From: Paenibacillus baekrokdamisoli
Lineage (GTDB): Bacteria; Bacillota; Bacilli; Paenibacillales; Paenibacillaceae
Direction: 5' to 3'
Length of the DNA: 64,000 nt
Assembly (NCBI RefSeq): GCF_003945345.1
Contig: NZ_AP019308.1
Span: 3,038,001-3,102,000, forward strand
Each line of letters opens with the position of its first letter. Within the stretch, counting starts at the first letter, position 1. The notes beneath the pieces are model-generated. The model was not told where the DNA came from. It did not search any database and worked only from the letters and a program-made list of their open reading frames with translations. A program made the position numbers and the translations under genes. Below are positions 46,429 through 54,837 of the stretch, piece by piece.

Positions 46429-46623
46429 CTATCTATGCGTATTCAAAATATTGTTGAGCACTTCCTGCACTTCTTCGAGTTCGCCTGATGGGACCAAAAT
46501 TTCGTACTGCTGTTTGGTCACGTTAATCGGTCGAATCTTAACGAGAAACCCTTCCTGGGTCAGCCGGTTTTTGATGCTCTCCGCAATTTTTGCCGTCGGC
46601 GCGATGTAAATAACCGTCCACAT
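46429..46623 (-). CDS. Small DUF2007-like protein (64 aa)
   Basis: The 64-residue product reads [20 protein letters not shown], then [18 protein letters not shown] and ends EVLNNILN. The compact alpha/beta pattern is like the DUF2007 putative signal-transducing family, and similar small genes precede accDA in relatives. AGGAGG lies seven bases before the ATG at 46623; the frame extends to 46665 without a ribosome-binding site. It ends 34 bases before accD on the same strand, so it is likely co-transcribed with accDA. No function can be given. Confidence 0.7.
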   Translation of the reverse strand: MWTVIYIAPTAKIAESIKNRLTQEGFLVKIRPINVTKQQYEILVPSGELEEVQEVLNNILNTHR

Positions 46624-46766
46624 GAAAGGACCTCCTGAGCATATTAGAAAATCGATACGAAGCATGAGCTTTGACGTCGTTCAGCCATGCAAACTCATGC
46701 TATCTGGGCATATGATGTGATAATGATACCATATGTTCTGAATTAACCGCAACGCCGCATGACTGG

Positions 46767-46788
46767 AAAGAGGGGTGCAGCCCTCTTT
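46767..46788. terminator. Terminator-like hairpin after pgpA
   Basis: AAAGAGGG (46767-46774) and CCCTCTTT (46781-46788) pair around GTGCAG, between the pgpA stop and the downstream small gene. Confidence 0.6.
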
Positions 46789-46821
46789 TAGCCCAGATTT
46801 ATTTAGATTTACAGGCAGCAT

Positions 46822-47307
46822 TCAAGTCTGATCATAATGGTTGGCCTTGGGATCCTGATGCGCAATACGTGCAGAAGCGGCAGCAGCCAGTCCCGCTACG
46901 AGATCGTCAAGGAAAACATGGATATGCTTCCCCTTTTCATTCAGCTTACGGATGATGCCCGGCTTCACTTTGTCGAGATATCCGAAGCTGGTTAGCCCAA
47001 TCATTCCGTACACATTGGTTATCCCAAGTGCTAACGTTTCATCTACACCAAACAAGGATTCATCCGCTTCCATAATGGCCTGAAGCGGCTCGGGAAGAAG
47101 CTTTCGTTCTGCTAGCTCATCAAGCGCAATACCTGTAAATAATACATACTGCACTTCTCGCTTGTTCAACACCGCGACGACGCTCTCTTCACATTCTTTT
47201 AAGGTCAAATCTGGATTATACGGGATTTGAAGCGAAAAGACGATTTCTGCCACGTCACCGACTGATACTCCACGTCTTTCTAACCACTTCTCCATCTCAG
47301 ATGACAC
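46822..47307 (-). CDS. pgpA: Phosphatidylglycerophosphatase A-like protein (GTG start)
   Basis: The 161-residue protein belongs to the PgpA family, which removes phosphate from phosphatidylglycerophosphate. It carries HVFLDDLVAGLAAAASAR near the C-terminus, the DDxxAG signature. Unlike the enterobacterial membrane enzyme it has no long hydrophobic helices and resembles the soluble Bacillus YpjQ/YutG group, so the substrate is less certain. The start is GTG at 47307, seven bases after GGGGAG. It lies between dnaE and the small DUF2007-like gene. Confidence 0.75.
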   Translation of the reverse strand: MSSEMEKWLERRGVSVGDVAEIVFSLQIPYNPDLTLKECEESVVAVLNKREVQYVLFTGIALDELAERKLLPEPLQAIMEADESLFGVDETLALGITNVYGMIGLTSFGYLDKVKPGIIRKLNEKGKHIHVFLDDLVAGLAAAASARIAHQDPKANHYDQT

Positions 47308-47552
47308 TGTTACACTCCCCCCGCATCAGCTTGTACGAAGTCCAGAGAAACCGGCCAAACCAACAGCCTGTCAAGTCCATACTCTCTTGTTCGTGCAAGC
47401 GGTAGAAAATTAGGTGCTCGCCTCTTGTACAATGGGCAATTGTAAGGAAGAAAGCTCCGTGTTTCCTAAATGTATGCGGACAGGGAATAACATGTGCCTG
47501 TCAAATTTTTTTTAGATCATTACCGTCGATGATTCTCATTGACATCACAATT
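47308..47552. other. Intergenic stretch between dnaE and pgpA
   Basis: No hairpin, promoter or open frame that I can support. Confidence 0.4.
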
Positions 47553-50500
47553 CTATTTAACAACTGCAGCGCCCTTTCCAAAAATCGCCTCGATTTGGCT
47601 AAGTAACTGCGGCGAAGGTTTGGTTCGGTAAGTCGCGCTTAGCGCTACTGTCTTCTGTTCGCTCTCGTAGAACAGAACGGTTTCCAGCGCGCCGTTATTG
47701 CTGGCGAGCAGCGCTTTGAGCTGGTCAAGCGCCGCAGGCTGGTCGCGGCCAGCGGCGATTTTGATATACAGCCGCTGCTGCCGCTTGCCTGCGGCGGCAG
47801 TGGCTGGCGGCGCAGCAGCCGCGCGGCTTTGCCGCGGCGCTGGCGCTGCATGCGCCTTCGGCGGCAGCGCCGCGGCGGCTGCGCCTGGCGCTTGCGGCGC
47901 TGCCGCCGGCGCGGCGGCCGGCACGGCAGGCCGCGATGCGGACACGCTGCCGCTGCCGCTGCCGTTGCCGCTGCCGTTGCCGTTGCCGCTGCCGCGGCGC
48001 TGTGCGGCAGCCTGCGCCGCAGGCGCCAAGCCAGCGGCGGCGCGCGACGTACGCATGCGCGCCTGCTGCTCAAGCCGCCGGACCTGCTCCGCAAGGTCCA
48101 GGTCCGGGCGGTCAAGCGGAACGACGTCTTCAACGATTAGCTTGAAGTCGTCGTCCTGATGCTGCACCGCAGCCAGCATAATAACCAAGCTGCCAGGGTT
48201 CAGCAGTGCCGCGTGCCGCTTCCATACCGTAGGGAATACGACGGCCTCTACCCGCATAATGCGATCCTCGATCTCGAGGAATCCCATCGCCTGTCCTTTC
48301 TTCGTCGTAAATGGCTTCAGCGATACGACCATTCCTGCGATCAGGGCAATCCCCCCCTCGGGGGCATCGGCAAGATCCACAAGCCGATCCAGCGGCAGCG
48401 TTCCGAGCATCGTTTCGTAATCATCGAGTGGATGACCGGATAGATACAAACCGATCAATTCTCGTTCTAGAGCGAGCAATTGCCCCGTAGTAAAAGGCTG
48501 AACGTTAGGCATCTCAACATCCCAATTCCGAACTTCATCGAAGCCGAACAGCTCGATCTGCAGCTCTTCCCGCTCCTTGCGCCACTTCAGCGCAGCGTCA
48601 ACCGTCTCATCAAGTACAGCTACAAGCTGTGCTCGGTGAGCAGCAAGGCTATCACAGGCTCCCGCTTGCACCAGCGACTCTAACACCCGTTTATTAACGA
48701 CGCGTAAATCGACACGTCGACATAAATCAAGAAGGCTGTCGAATGGCCGCTCCGCTCTTTCCTTCAGTAAGGATTCAATAGCCTGCGTTCCGACATTCTT
48801 AATCGTGGCAAGACCGAACCGTACCGCCTCGCCAACCGGCGTGAAGGTTACTTCACTTTCATTCACATCCGGAGAAAGCACTTGAATCCCCATCCGTCTG
48901 CATTCATCCACATATTCCGCTGTCTTACGCTGGTTGCCGGTCACGGATGCGAGCATCGAAGCCATGAACGGAACGGGATGGTTCGCCTTCAGCCAAGCTG
49001 TCTGAAAAGCTAGAACCCCATAAGCTGCCGCATGAGCACGTGGGAATCCATAATCAGCGAAGCGAACGATCATATCATAAACAAGATTGGCTTCCTCTGC
49101 TGTGTAACCCTGCTCTAAACTACCTTGCACGAAATGCGCACGCTGTTCATCAAGCACTTCACGTTTCTTCTTGGACACTGCTCTTCGCAGCAGATCCGCT
49201 TCTCCAAGGGAAAAGCCAGCCATTGCTGAAGCGATCTGCATGATTTGCTCCTGATAGACGATAATCCCATAAGTATCTGCAAGAATAGGCTCTAGCGATG
49301 GATGAGGATATTCCACTTCCACCACGCCATGCTTGCCTTGAATATACTTCGGAATAAACTCCATCGGTCCTGGACGGTAGAGCGCAAGCACTGAGACAAT
49401 ATCCTCAAATCCAGTGGGCTTCAGATCTCGCAGCACACGGCGAACTCCCGCGGACTCCAACTGAAAGATCCCCGTCGTCTCACCGCGTGTCAGCATCTCG
49501 TAAGTCGCTTTATCATCATCTGGAATAAAACGAAAATCAACTGTAATCCCATGCTGACGCTTCACCCAATTCAATGCCCGCTCCAAAATCGACAGCGTTC
49601 GCAGTCCGAGAAAATCCATCTTCAGCAGTCCAACCGCTTCCAAATGCTCCATTGAATATTGGGTCAGCACGGTATGTTCGCCACCAGCCTGCAGCGGCAC
49701 ATACTGGGTTAGCGGCTCGCCCGAGATAACAACTCCAGCCGCATGAGTAGAAGCGTGGCGAGCCATCCCCTCCACCTTCATGGCCATCCTCAGCAGCTCG
49801 TTTGTCTTCGGCTGTCGTTCCGTTGCTTCGCGAAGCTCCGCACTCATTCGGAGCGCTTCCTCAAGTGTGATGCCAAGCTGATTCGGAATCAGCTTGGCGG
49901 CTCGATCAACTTCGCCGAATGGAACAGCCATTGCGCGTCCGACATCGCGAACCGCAGCCTTAGCCGCCATCGTGCCGAACGTAATAATCTGCGCGACATG
50001 CTCCTCGCCATACTTGGCCGAGACGTAGCGAATCACCTCGTCACGTCGTTCGTCATTGAAATCGATATCGATATCCGGCATCGATATCCGTTCCGGATTG
50101 AGGAATCGTTCGAACAATAATTTATATTTGATCGGATCCACATCGGTGATATTCAAGGTATAAGCGACCAAGCTGCCAGCTGAAGAGCCCCGCCCAGGTC
50201 CTGTTCGAATGCCCTGCTCATGAGCAAAACGGATAAAATCCCAGACAATAAGAAAATAATCACTGAATCCCATCTTCTCAATAACGGATAATTCATAGGC
50301 AAGTCGCTCTGCTGCCTGTGCTTGCAAGGAAGGGTCTACTTCCCATTCTGGACTTCCAGCATAGCGTGCTTCTAGTCCTTCCTCACACAAGGTTACCAGA
50401 TAAGAGGCAGAGGTCTTCCCAGTTGGGATTGGCCCAAAGGAAGGGAGCAGGGCACGGCCAAATACGAGCTCCAAGCTGCATTTTGCCGCAATCTCGGTGG

Positions 50501-51299
50501 TTCTGGACACAGCTTCCGGGGCTTGTCGGAAGAGAAGCTCCATCTCCTCCCCACTCTTGAGATACATCTGATCGCTCATCATCTTCATTCGGCCGTCATC
50601 TTCTATCGTTGTTCCCGTACCAATACTGATTAACACGTCTTGAACGGCGGAATCGGTCGGCTGCAAATAGTGGACATCATTCGTCGCTACAAGCGGAATA
50701 CCCGTCTCACGCGAGAGTGCAATCGTGCCTTGCAGCACTTTCTTCTGCTCAAGCAAACCGTGGTCCTGAAGCTCCAGGTAAAAGTCATCGCCAAACATCC
50801 CCTGATAACGAAGAGCAGAGGTGCGTGCCTCTTCGTATCTGTCGTGCAGCAGATGCTGCGCAATCTCGCTTCCAAGACAAGAGCTCAGACAGATGATCCC
50901 TTCCGCATACTGGGCCAGCACCTCTAAGTCGATACGGGGCTTATAATGAAAGCCCTCTAGATGCCCAATTGAGCTTAGCTTCATCAGATTGCGGTAACCG
51001 ATTTCATTCTTAGCTAGCAAGATAAGGTGGTAGGTCGGGTTATCTTTACGTGCGCCTTTGTCAAACCGGGAACCTGTCGTCAAATAAACTTCACAGCCAA
51101 TGATCGGCTGAATACCCCGTTCACGGCAAGCTTTATAGAAAGGAACGGCGCCGTACATGACTCCGTGATCCGTCAGTGCGAGCGCCTTCATTCCAAGCTC
51201 AGCAGCCCGGGCGACCAGATCTCGGATCCGTATCGCACCATCAAGCAGGCTGAATTCGCTATGAACGTGTAAATGTACAAACTCTTGTTTGCCGCTCAT
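47553..51299 (-). CDS. dnaE: DNA polymerase III subunit alpha (DnaE type)
   Basis: The 1248-residue replicative polymerase alpha of the DnaE3 type extends RNA primers. The order is: PHP domain (FVHLHVHSEFSLLDGA), polymerase core with RGSSAGSLVAYTL and MPDIDIDFNDERRDEVIRYV (catalytic Asp pair), a finger with GETTGIFQLESAGV, helix-hairpin-helix and an OB fold (ALIAGMVVSL). An Ala/Gly/Pro/Ser-rich linker of about 90 residues (about 1080-1170) follows, then a short C-terminal domain. AAGGA lies ten bases before the ATG. The linker DNA (47770-48040) is far more GC-rich than its surroundings. Confidence 0.96.
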   Translation of the reverse strand: MSGKQEFVHLHVHSEFSLLDGAIRIRDLVARAAELGMKALALTDHGVMYGAVPFYKACRERGIQPIIGCEVYLTTGSRFDKGARKDNPTYHLILLAKNEIGYRNLMKLSSIGHLEGFHYKPRIDLEVLAQYAEGIICLSSCLGSEIAQHLLHDRYEEARTSALRYQGMFGDDFYLELQDHGLLEQKKVLQGTIALSRETGIPLVATNDVHYLQPTDSAVQDVLISIGTGTTIEDDGRMKMMSDQMYLKSGEEMELLFRQAPEAVSRTTEIAAKCSLELVFGRALLPSFGPIPTGKTSASYLVTLCEEGLEARYAGSPEWEVDPSLQAQAAERLAYELSVIEKMGFSDYFLIVWDFIRFAHEQGIRTGPGRGSSAGSLVAYTLNITDVDPIKYKLLFERFLNPERISMPDIDIDFNDERRDEVIRYVSAKYGEEHVAQIITFGTMAAKAAVRDVGRAMAVPFGEVDRAAKLIPNQLGITLEEALRMSAELREATERQPKTNELLRMAMKVEGMARHASTHAAGVVISGEPLTQYVPLQAGGEHTVLTQYSMEHLEAVGLLKMDFLGLRTLSILERALNWVKRQHGITVDFRFIPDDDKATYEMLTRGETTGIFQLESAGVRRVLRDLKPTGFEDIVSVLALYRPGPMEFIPKYIQGKHGVVEVEYPHPSLEPILADTYGIIVYQEQIMQIASAMAGFSLGEADLLRRAVSKKKREVLDEQRAHFVQGSLEQGYTAEEANLVYDMIVRFADYGFPRAHAAAYGVLAFQTAWLKANHPVPFMASMLASVTGNQRKTAEYVDECRRMGIQVLSPDVNESEVTFTPVGEAVRFGLATIKNVGTQAIESLLKERAERPFDSLLDLCRRVDLRVVNKRVLESLVQAGACDSLAAHRAQLVAVLDETVDAALKWRKEREELQIELFGFDEVRNWDVEMPNVQPFTTGQLLALERELIGLYLSGHPLDDYETMLGTLPLDRLVDLADAPEGGIALIAGMVVSLKPFTTKKGQAMGFLEIEDRIMRVEAVVFPTVWKRHAALLNPGSLVIMLAAVQHQDDDFKLIVEDVVPLDRPDLDLAEQVRRLEQQARMRTSRAAAGLAPAAQAAAQRRGSGNGNGSGNGSGSGSVSASRPAVPAAAPAAAPQAPGAAAAALPPKAHAAPAPRQSRAAAAPPATAAAGKRQQRLYIKIAAGRDQPAALDQLKALLASNNGALETVLFYESEQKTVALSATYRTKPSPQLLSQIEAIFGKGAAVVK

Positions 51300-51427
51300 C
51301 GCAATCTATTCCTTCTTTCAGTCGTTGCATCATTTTCTACTAGTTTATCATATTGCTACCCCGGAAGCCCATAGAATGGAGTAGAGGAGAAGACAAGCTT
51401 CTCTCCCCAATCTGAGGGCAGGTGATC

Positions 51428-51760
51428 ATGAAGATGGATACTTTTTTCTCAAAAGCAATTTTAGACTTCTGTATTGCATTCGGCGTTGTATTTGGCGGTT
51501 CGATGCTTGCCGGTATAGGCTCTGTATTCGTGTTTGCGCCTCCGGCCGCTATGATGATTGATACGGCTTCAAGGCTGAAAATTTGGGCGCTTGTCGCAGC
51601 AGTTGGCGGAACAATTGACCCTATGAGAGTGATCGAAAGCAACATGATCGAAGGTCACTTCTCACCAGTCGCCCAGCAAATTGGATTCATGATCTGCGCC
51701 TTTCTTGGCGCCCATATGGGCACGGAGCTTATCAGATGGCTGTGTAAAGGAGCGGTTTGA
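51428..51760 (+). CDS. ytrH: Sporulation membrane protein YtrH
   Basis: This 110-residue membrane protein matches YtrH, which in B. subtilis is required for full sporulation and is made in the mother cell under sigma-E. Three hydrophobic segments are seen: AILDFCIAFGVVFGGSMLAGI, LKIWALVAAVGGTIDP and FMICAFLGAHMG. Start at 51428 (ATG) has GAGGG ten bases upstream; a GTG at 51422 is also possible. Its stop is three bases before ytrI, so the pair is co-transcribed, divergent from dnaE. Confidence 0.88.
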   Translation: MKMDTFFSKAILDFCIAFGVVFGGSMLAGIGSVFVFAPPAAMMIDTASRLKIWALVAAVGGTIDPMRVIESNMIEGHFSPVAQQIGFMICAFLGAHMGTELIRWLCKGAV

Positions 51761-51763
51761 ATC

Positions 51764-52279
51764 ATGCGTGTTCCTCCTTTCGAACGTTTTGCCAAATTTA
51801 CGCAGGCCGTCGCTTTCATCGTAGTCGGTGCGATTATTGGAGCCATGGCCTATCATTCTGTCTATGTGATGAATTTCAACGCGCTTATCAATACGAATAG
51901 AGGGCTTGAGGACAGGCTGGTTGACTACGAAGAACGCATTCAGAAGCTGAATCAATTCAAGGATCAGCATACGGTTATTAAAAGCATCTCAGCGACCCTG
52001 CTGGATAATAGAGAAAAAAAAGAGGAACATGATGCAATGGGCGAACTGACAAAGTCGGAGCTGAAGCGCCGGATTAAAAAAGAACTCAGCGTCTTCATCG
52101 GTACAAGCATATACAAGATCGACTACAATGCAGAGATGGCAAGACTCCTCCTCGACGGCAAGGTTTATACCGATGTGAACGGAAAGGATTACACCGTAGA
52201 AATCAAAACAATGCTTATTGTAGATAATATCCTTCAGGTGTGGTTTAAAGCATCGATTTATACACGCCCGCTTGGTTAA
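51764..52279 (+). CDS. ytrI: Sporulation membrane protein YtrI
   Basis: The 171-residue protein has one N-terminal membrane segment (about 12-36) followed by a coiled-coil-like region (GLEDRLVDYEERIQKLNQF) and a C-terminal alpha/beta region ending VWFKASIYTR. This is the YtrI layout, partner of YtrH in forespore/mother-cell membrane function. It follows ytrH by three bases. The protein is bitopic with its C-terminus probably outside. Confidence 0.85.
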   Translation: MRVPPFERFAKFTQAVAFIVVGAIIGAMAYHSVYVMNFNALINTNRGLEDRLVDYEERIQKLNQFKDQHTVIKSISATLLDNREKKEEHDAMGELTKSELKRRIKKELSVFIGTSIYKIDYNAEMARLLLDGKVYTDVNGKDYTVEIKTMLIVDNILQVWFKASIYTRPLG

Positions 52280-52359
52280 TCAGTCCTTTCGCCTATCACT
52301 TGCAACATGGTACAATAGGGGCTGAAACTTTCCATGACAAAGGAGCTGCAACGAGAACC

Positions 52360-52656
52360 ATGTTAGTATTACATTGGACTTTGGTCACACTTATCTGTGT
52401 CGTATCCTTGCTTTCAGTAGTCTTCAGCTTCAAATCGCGCCGCTCGACTGACGTTCGAGCTCGAGGTATTTATGGTGCCCGGATGAATATATGTATGGGG
52501 GCCATGCTCATGCTGATTTCTCTCTTTATGATGCTCGCCTTCAGCGGTTCTACAGTAAAAGTTATTATTGGTACGCTGTTATTTGTCCTCGGATTGTTCA
52601 ACCTATTCGCAGGCTTCCGCAACCATAGTGCTTATACCGCAATGAAGCAGCAGTAA
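52360..52656 (+). CDS. ytpI: YtpI family membrane protein
   Basis: The 98-residue protein has three hydrophobic segments (LHWTLVTLICVVSLLSVVFS, ICMGAMLMLISLFMMLAFS, VIIGTLLFVLGLFNLFAG) and the ARGIYGARMN loop typical of YtpI (PF14007). The ATG at 52360 has AAAGGAG fourteen bases upstream, an untypically long spacing, but the longer frame from 52300 adds a non-homologous N-terminus. It follows ytrI by 80 bases. Function is not known. Confidence 0.78.
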   Translation: MLVLHWTLVTLICVVSLLSVVFSFKSRRSTDVRARGIYGARMNICMGAMLMLISLFMMLAFSGSTVKVIIGTLLFVLGLFNLFAGFRNHSAYTAMKQQ

Positions 52657-52704
52657 AAGCGCAGCAGCTTCTTAAGCCACGATCTCCAAAGGTTCATCCG
52701 GTTA

Positions 52705-54054
52705 TCAGAATGGATCGATGAGCTGCACTGTAAGCATTGCTTTTGCAGCCAGGCCGTTTGGATCCTCCAGCTCGATTTCGAGCTTGGCGCTTTTGCGGCT
52801 CATTTCAAGCAGCTTCGGGAGTATCGAGACCGCGCTCTCAAGCTGTACCGGATGGACAAAATACGTCGTCATGCTTTCAATGACATGATCGCGCTTGCCA
52901 AACTCCCGTATTAAACCACGTGCCGCCTGCGTCATAAGGGTTACCAAAATACCCTCCGAGACAATACCGAACGTACCCGACATCTGTGGCGTAATTCGGC
53001 CCTTGTACATCCATTCACTGCCTTGATCCGCTGTTTTCTTCTCGAACCCTGCGCTTATTAAATCATCGAAGGTCTCTCCGCTTTCCTGCTGTTTACCTGC
53101 ATATCGAAGTGCTTCAAGAACCTCACTGCGGCTAATGGCTGCCAGCAGCTTTCGGTTCTTATCGACGATTGGCAGGAAATCTATACCTTCAGCAGCCATC
53201 GTATGCGCTGCTGAAGCGATGGGAATATTCAGCGCTGCCGTAATCGGATTTCGCGTCATCAGCTTGTCTATGAGCTGCGTATCTGCAGAGCCTGCCGCAT
53301 CCTTCGTCGTCATCATTCCAACAACTCGTCCACGATCGTCCAGCACGGGGAAGACAGATCCGCCAACACGCTTCGAGAGATTTTGAAAATCAGCAAGCGT
53401 TTCGCCTAGGCGCATCGTCTCAACGGGCCGACTGTATGTAACGATATCCTCTACCAGCATTATCTTTTGCCTAATTAATCGGTCGAACATCGCTCTATTA
53501 ATCATCGACGCTACCGTAAAGGTATCATGCTTGGATGAAATGATTGGCAGTGCTCGTTCATCAGCGAGCCGTCTGACATCCTCATTCGTACCAAAGCCCC
53601 CCGTTATCAGAACACCCGCACCCTGCTCTAACGCACATCTGTGCGCTCCTTGTCTATTCCCTACAATGAGCAGACTTCCGGCATCAATATAGCGAACCAT
53701 GGCCTCGAGCTCCATGGCACCAATGACGAATTTATGCAGCGTTTTATCTAATCCGGCAGCACCGCCAATGACGTTCCCTTCCACGATATCAGCCACTTCA
53801 CCAAAGGTGAGACGATCCAGCGATACTCTCTTCTTCCGCTCAATCCGGACCGTTCCGATACGCTCCTTCGTATTGACAAGCCCTTGTGTCTCGGATTCCT
53901 TGATCGCCTTGTAAGCTGTTCCCTCGCTTACACCAAGCTCTTCGGCCATTGATCGTACTGACAGCTTCGTGCCAATCTTCAATTGCTGAATATAGTTCAT
54001 GAGGCGCTCATGTTTCGTTAAGGCTTCAAGCTCTTTTCCATCCAATGTCACCAT
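52705..54054 (-). CDS. ytoI: YtoI-type regulator with DRTGG, CBS and hotdog domains
   Basis: This 449-residue cytoplasmic protein combines an N-terminal winged helix (LSVRSMAEELGVSEGTAYKAIKE, about 30-55), a DRTGG domain (about 95-200), two CBS domains (about 200-320) and a C-terminal hotdog-like region (about 340-445), as in Bacillus YtoI. CBS domains usually sense adenine nucleotides. The frame extends to a TTG at 54075, but the ATG at 54054 follows GGATTAGGGG with five bases between. Convergent with ytpI. Confidence 0.88.
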   Translation of the reverse strand: MVTLDGKELEALTKHERLMNYIQQLKIGTKLSVRSMAEELGVSEGTAYKAIKESETQGLVNTKERIGTVRIERKKRVSLDRLTFGEVADIVEGNVIGGAAGLDKTLHKFVIGAMELEAMVRYIDAGSLLIVGNRQGAHRCALEQGAGVLITGGFGTNEDVRRLADERALPIISSKHDTFTVASMINRAMFDRLIRQKIMLVEDIVTYSRPVETMRLGETLADFQNLSKRVGGSVFPVLDDRGRVVGMMTTKDAAGSADTQLIDKLMTRNPITAALNIPIASAAHTMAAEGIDFLPIVDKNRKLLAAISRSEVLEALRYAGKQQESGETFDDLISAGFEKKTADQGSEWMYKGRITPQMSGTFGIVSEGILVTLMTQAARGLIREFGKRDHVIESMTTYFVHPVQLESAVSILPKLLEMSRKSAKLEIELEDPNGLAAKAMLTVQLIDPF

Positions 54055-54144
54055 AGTCACCCCTAATCCGCTCAATCGTCACTATCTCATTCTACCTATT
54101 CTAACAAAAAAGCCGTGCCAAGCCATTAAGTCAGCAAATAAATA

Positions 54145-54180
54145 AACGGCCTTCCTCCGCATGAAGCGAATAAGACCGTT
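54145..54180 (-). terminator. YlbF-family gene terminator
   Basis: AACGGCCTT (54145-54153) pairs with AAGACCGTT (54172-54180) with one mismatch; on the minus strand it follows the stop of the gene at 54204. Confidence 0.6.
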
Positions 54181-54203
54181 CTTTCGTATAGGCTAGGAAT
54201 CCA

Positions 54204-54539
54204 TTATTCCATGATTGTTTTAAGCGATTCCGTTACAATCTTCGTTACATCGTCAAAAATGATGCTAAACCGTCTCTCCGCATCAAAGGTACGATTAAGC
54301 AGCGGATTCAAAGTAACAACCTCATAAAGCTTATTCATCATCTCCATCTCTTCCTGAGAAGGCTGCTCGCCTTCCATCATTTTCTGCTGGAGCACGGTCT
54401 GTTTATCGCGAAAATCCTCCATCATCCGTTTCGCCTCAGGATCATTACGCGCCGCTGTGAGCGCAGCCTTCAGCTCCTGCGCTTCCTCTGTTTCCTGAAG
54501 CGCCTTCGTTAATTCATAAGCTTTATCATATACATTCAT
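54204..54539 (-). CDS. yheA: YlbF/YmcA family protein (YheA-like)
   Basis: The 111-residue helical protein belongs to the Com_YlbF family (PF06133): MNVYDKAYELTKALQETEE, then DPEAKRMMEDFRDKQTVLQQKM and NPLLNRTFDAERRFSIIFDDV. In B. subtilis yheA is close to yheC/yheD, and the YheC/YheD array is divergent next door here, supporting the YheA name. Relatives YlbF and YmcA join YaaT in a complex affecting sporulation, competence and RNA processing, but this paralogue need not do so. GGGAGA stands before the ATG. Confidence 0.8.
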   Translation of the reverse strand: MNVYDKAYELTKALQETEEAQELKAALTAARNDPEAKRMMEDFRDKQTVLQQKMMEGEQPSQEEMEMMNKLYEVVTLNPLLNRTFDAERRFSIIFDDVTKIVTESLKTIME

Positions 54540-54837
54540 ATCTCTATCTCCCTTTTATTAGAGTTCGTCTAGTTCTAGCCAAATCGTCCGAAAATCAAGC
54601 AGTACTTGGCAAGAACTGATTTCATAGACTTTTGGGTAGTCGTACGCCCAAATTCAGCTGCTCTAAACGTGGATTAACCAGTATTTGTTTTCATTTTGGC
54701 TTGTTCTTACAGCAAATCAGCCGTGTCCGCTAATCACCAAGGAATAGATGTCCTCATATGATGAGGTAATTCGTGTTAATAATCAAGAAGCAACAAGCGA
54801 CACGTCGTCATCCTCCAGCTTGGAAGGAGATTCGTCG
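54540..54837. other. Intergenic region before the YheC/YheD array
   Basis: The divergent regulatory space has a palindrome CCTCATATGATGAGG (about 54752-54766). No promoter box of any sigma factor is clear enough to call. An open frame from 54748 continues into the next gene but lacks a ribosome-binding site. Confidence 0.4.

Noticed and set aside
47645..48159. Several long overlapping frames on both strands opposite dnaE
   Set aside because: They are Ala/Arg-rich by-products of the GC-rich repeat tract and have no ribosome-binding sites.
54748..54837. Upstream ATG extending ATP-grasp gene 1 by 30 residues
   Set aside because: The extension is Ser/Thr-rich, lacks a ribosome-binding site, and AAGGAG stands directly before the ATG at 54838.
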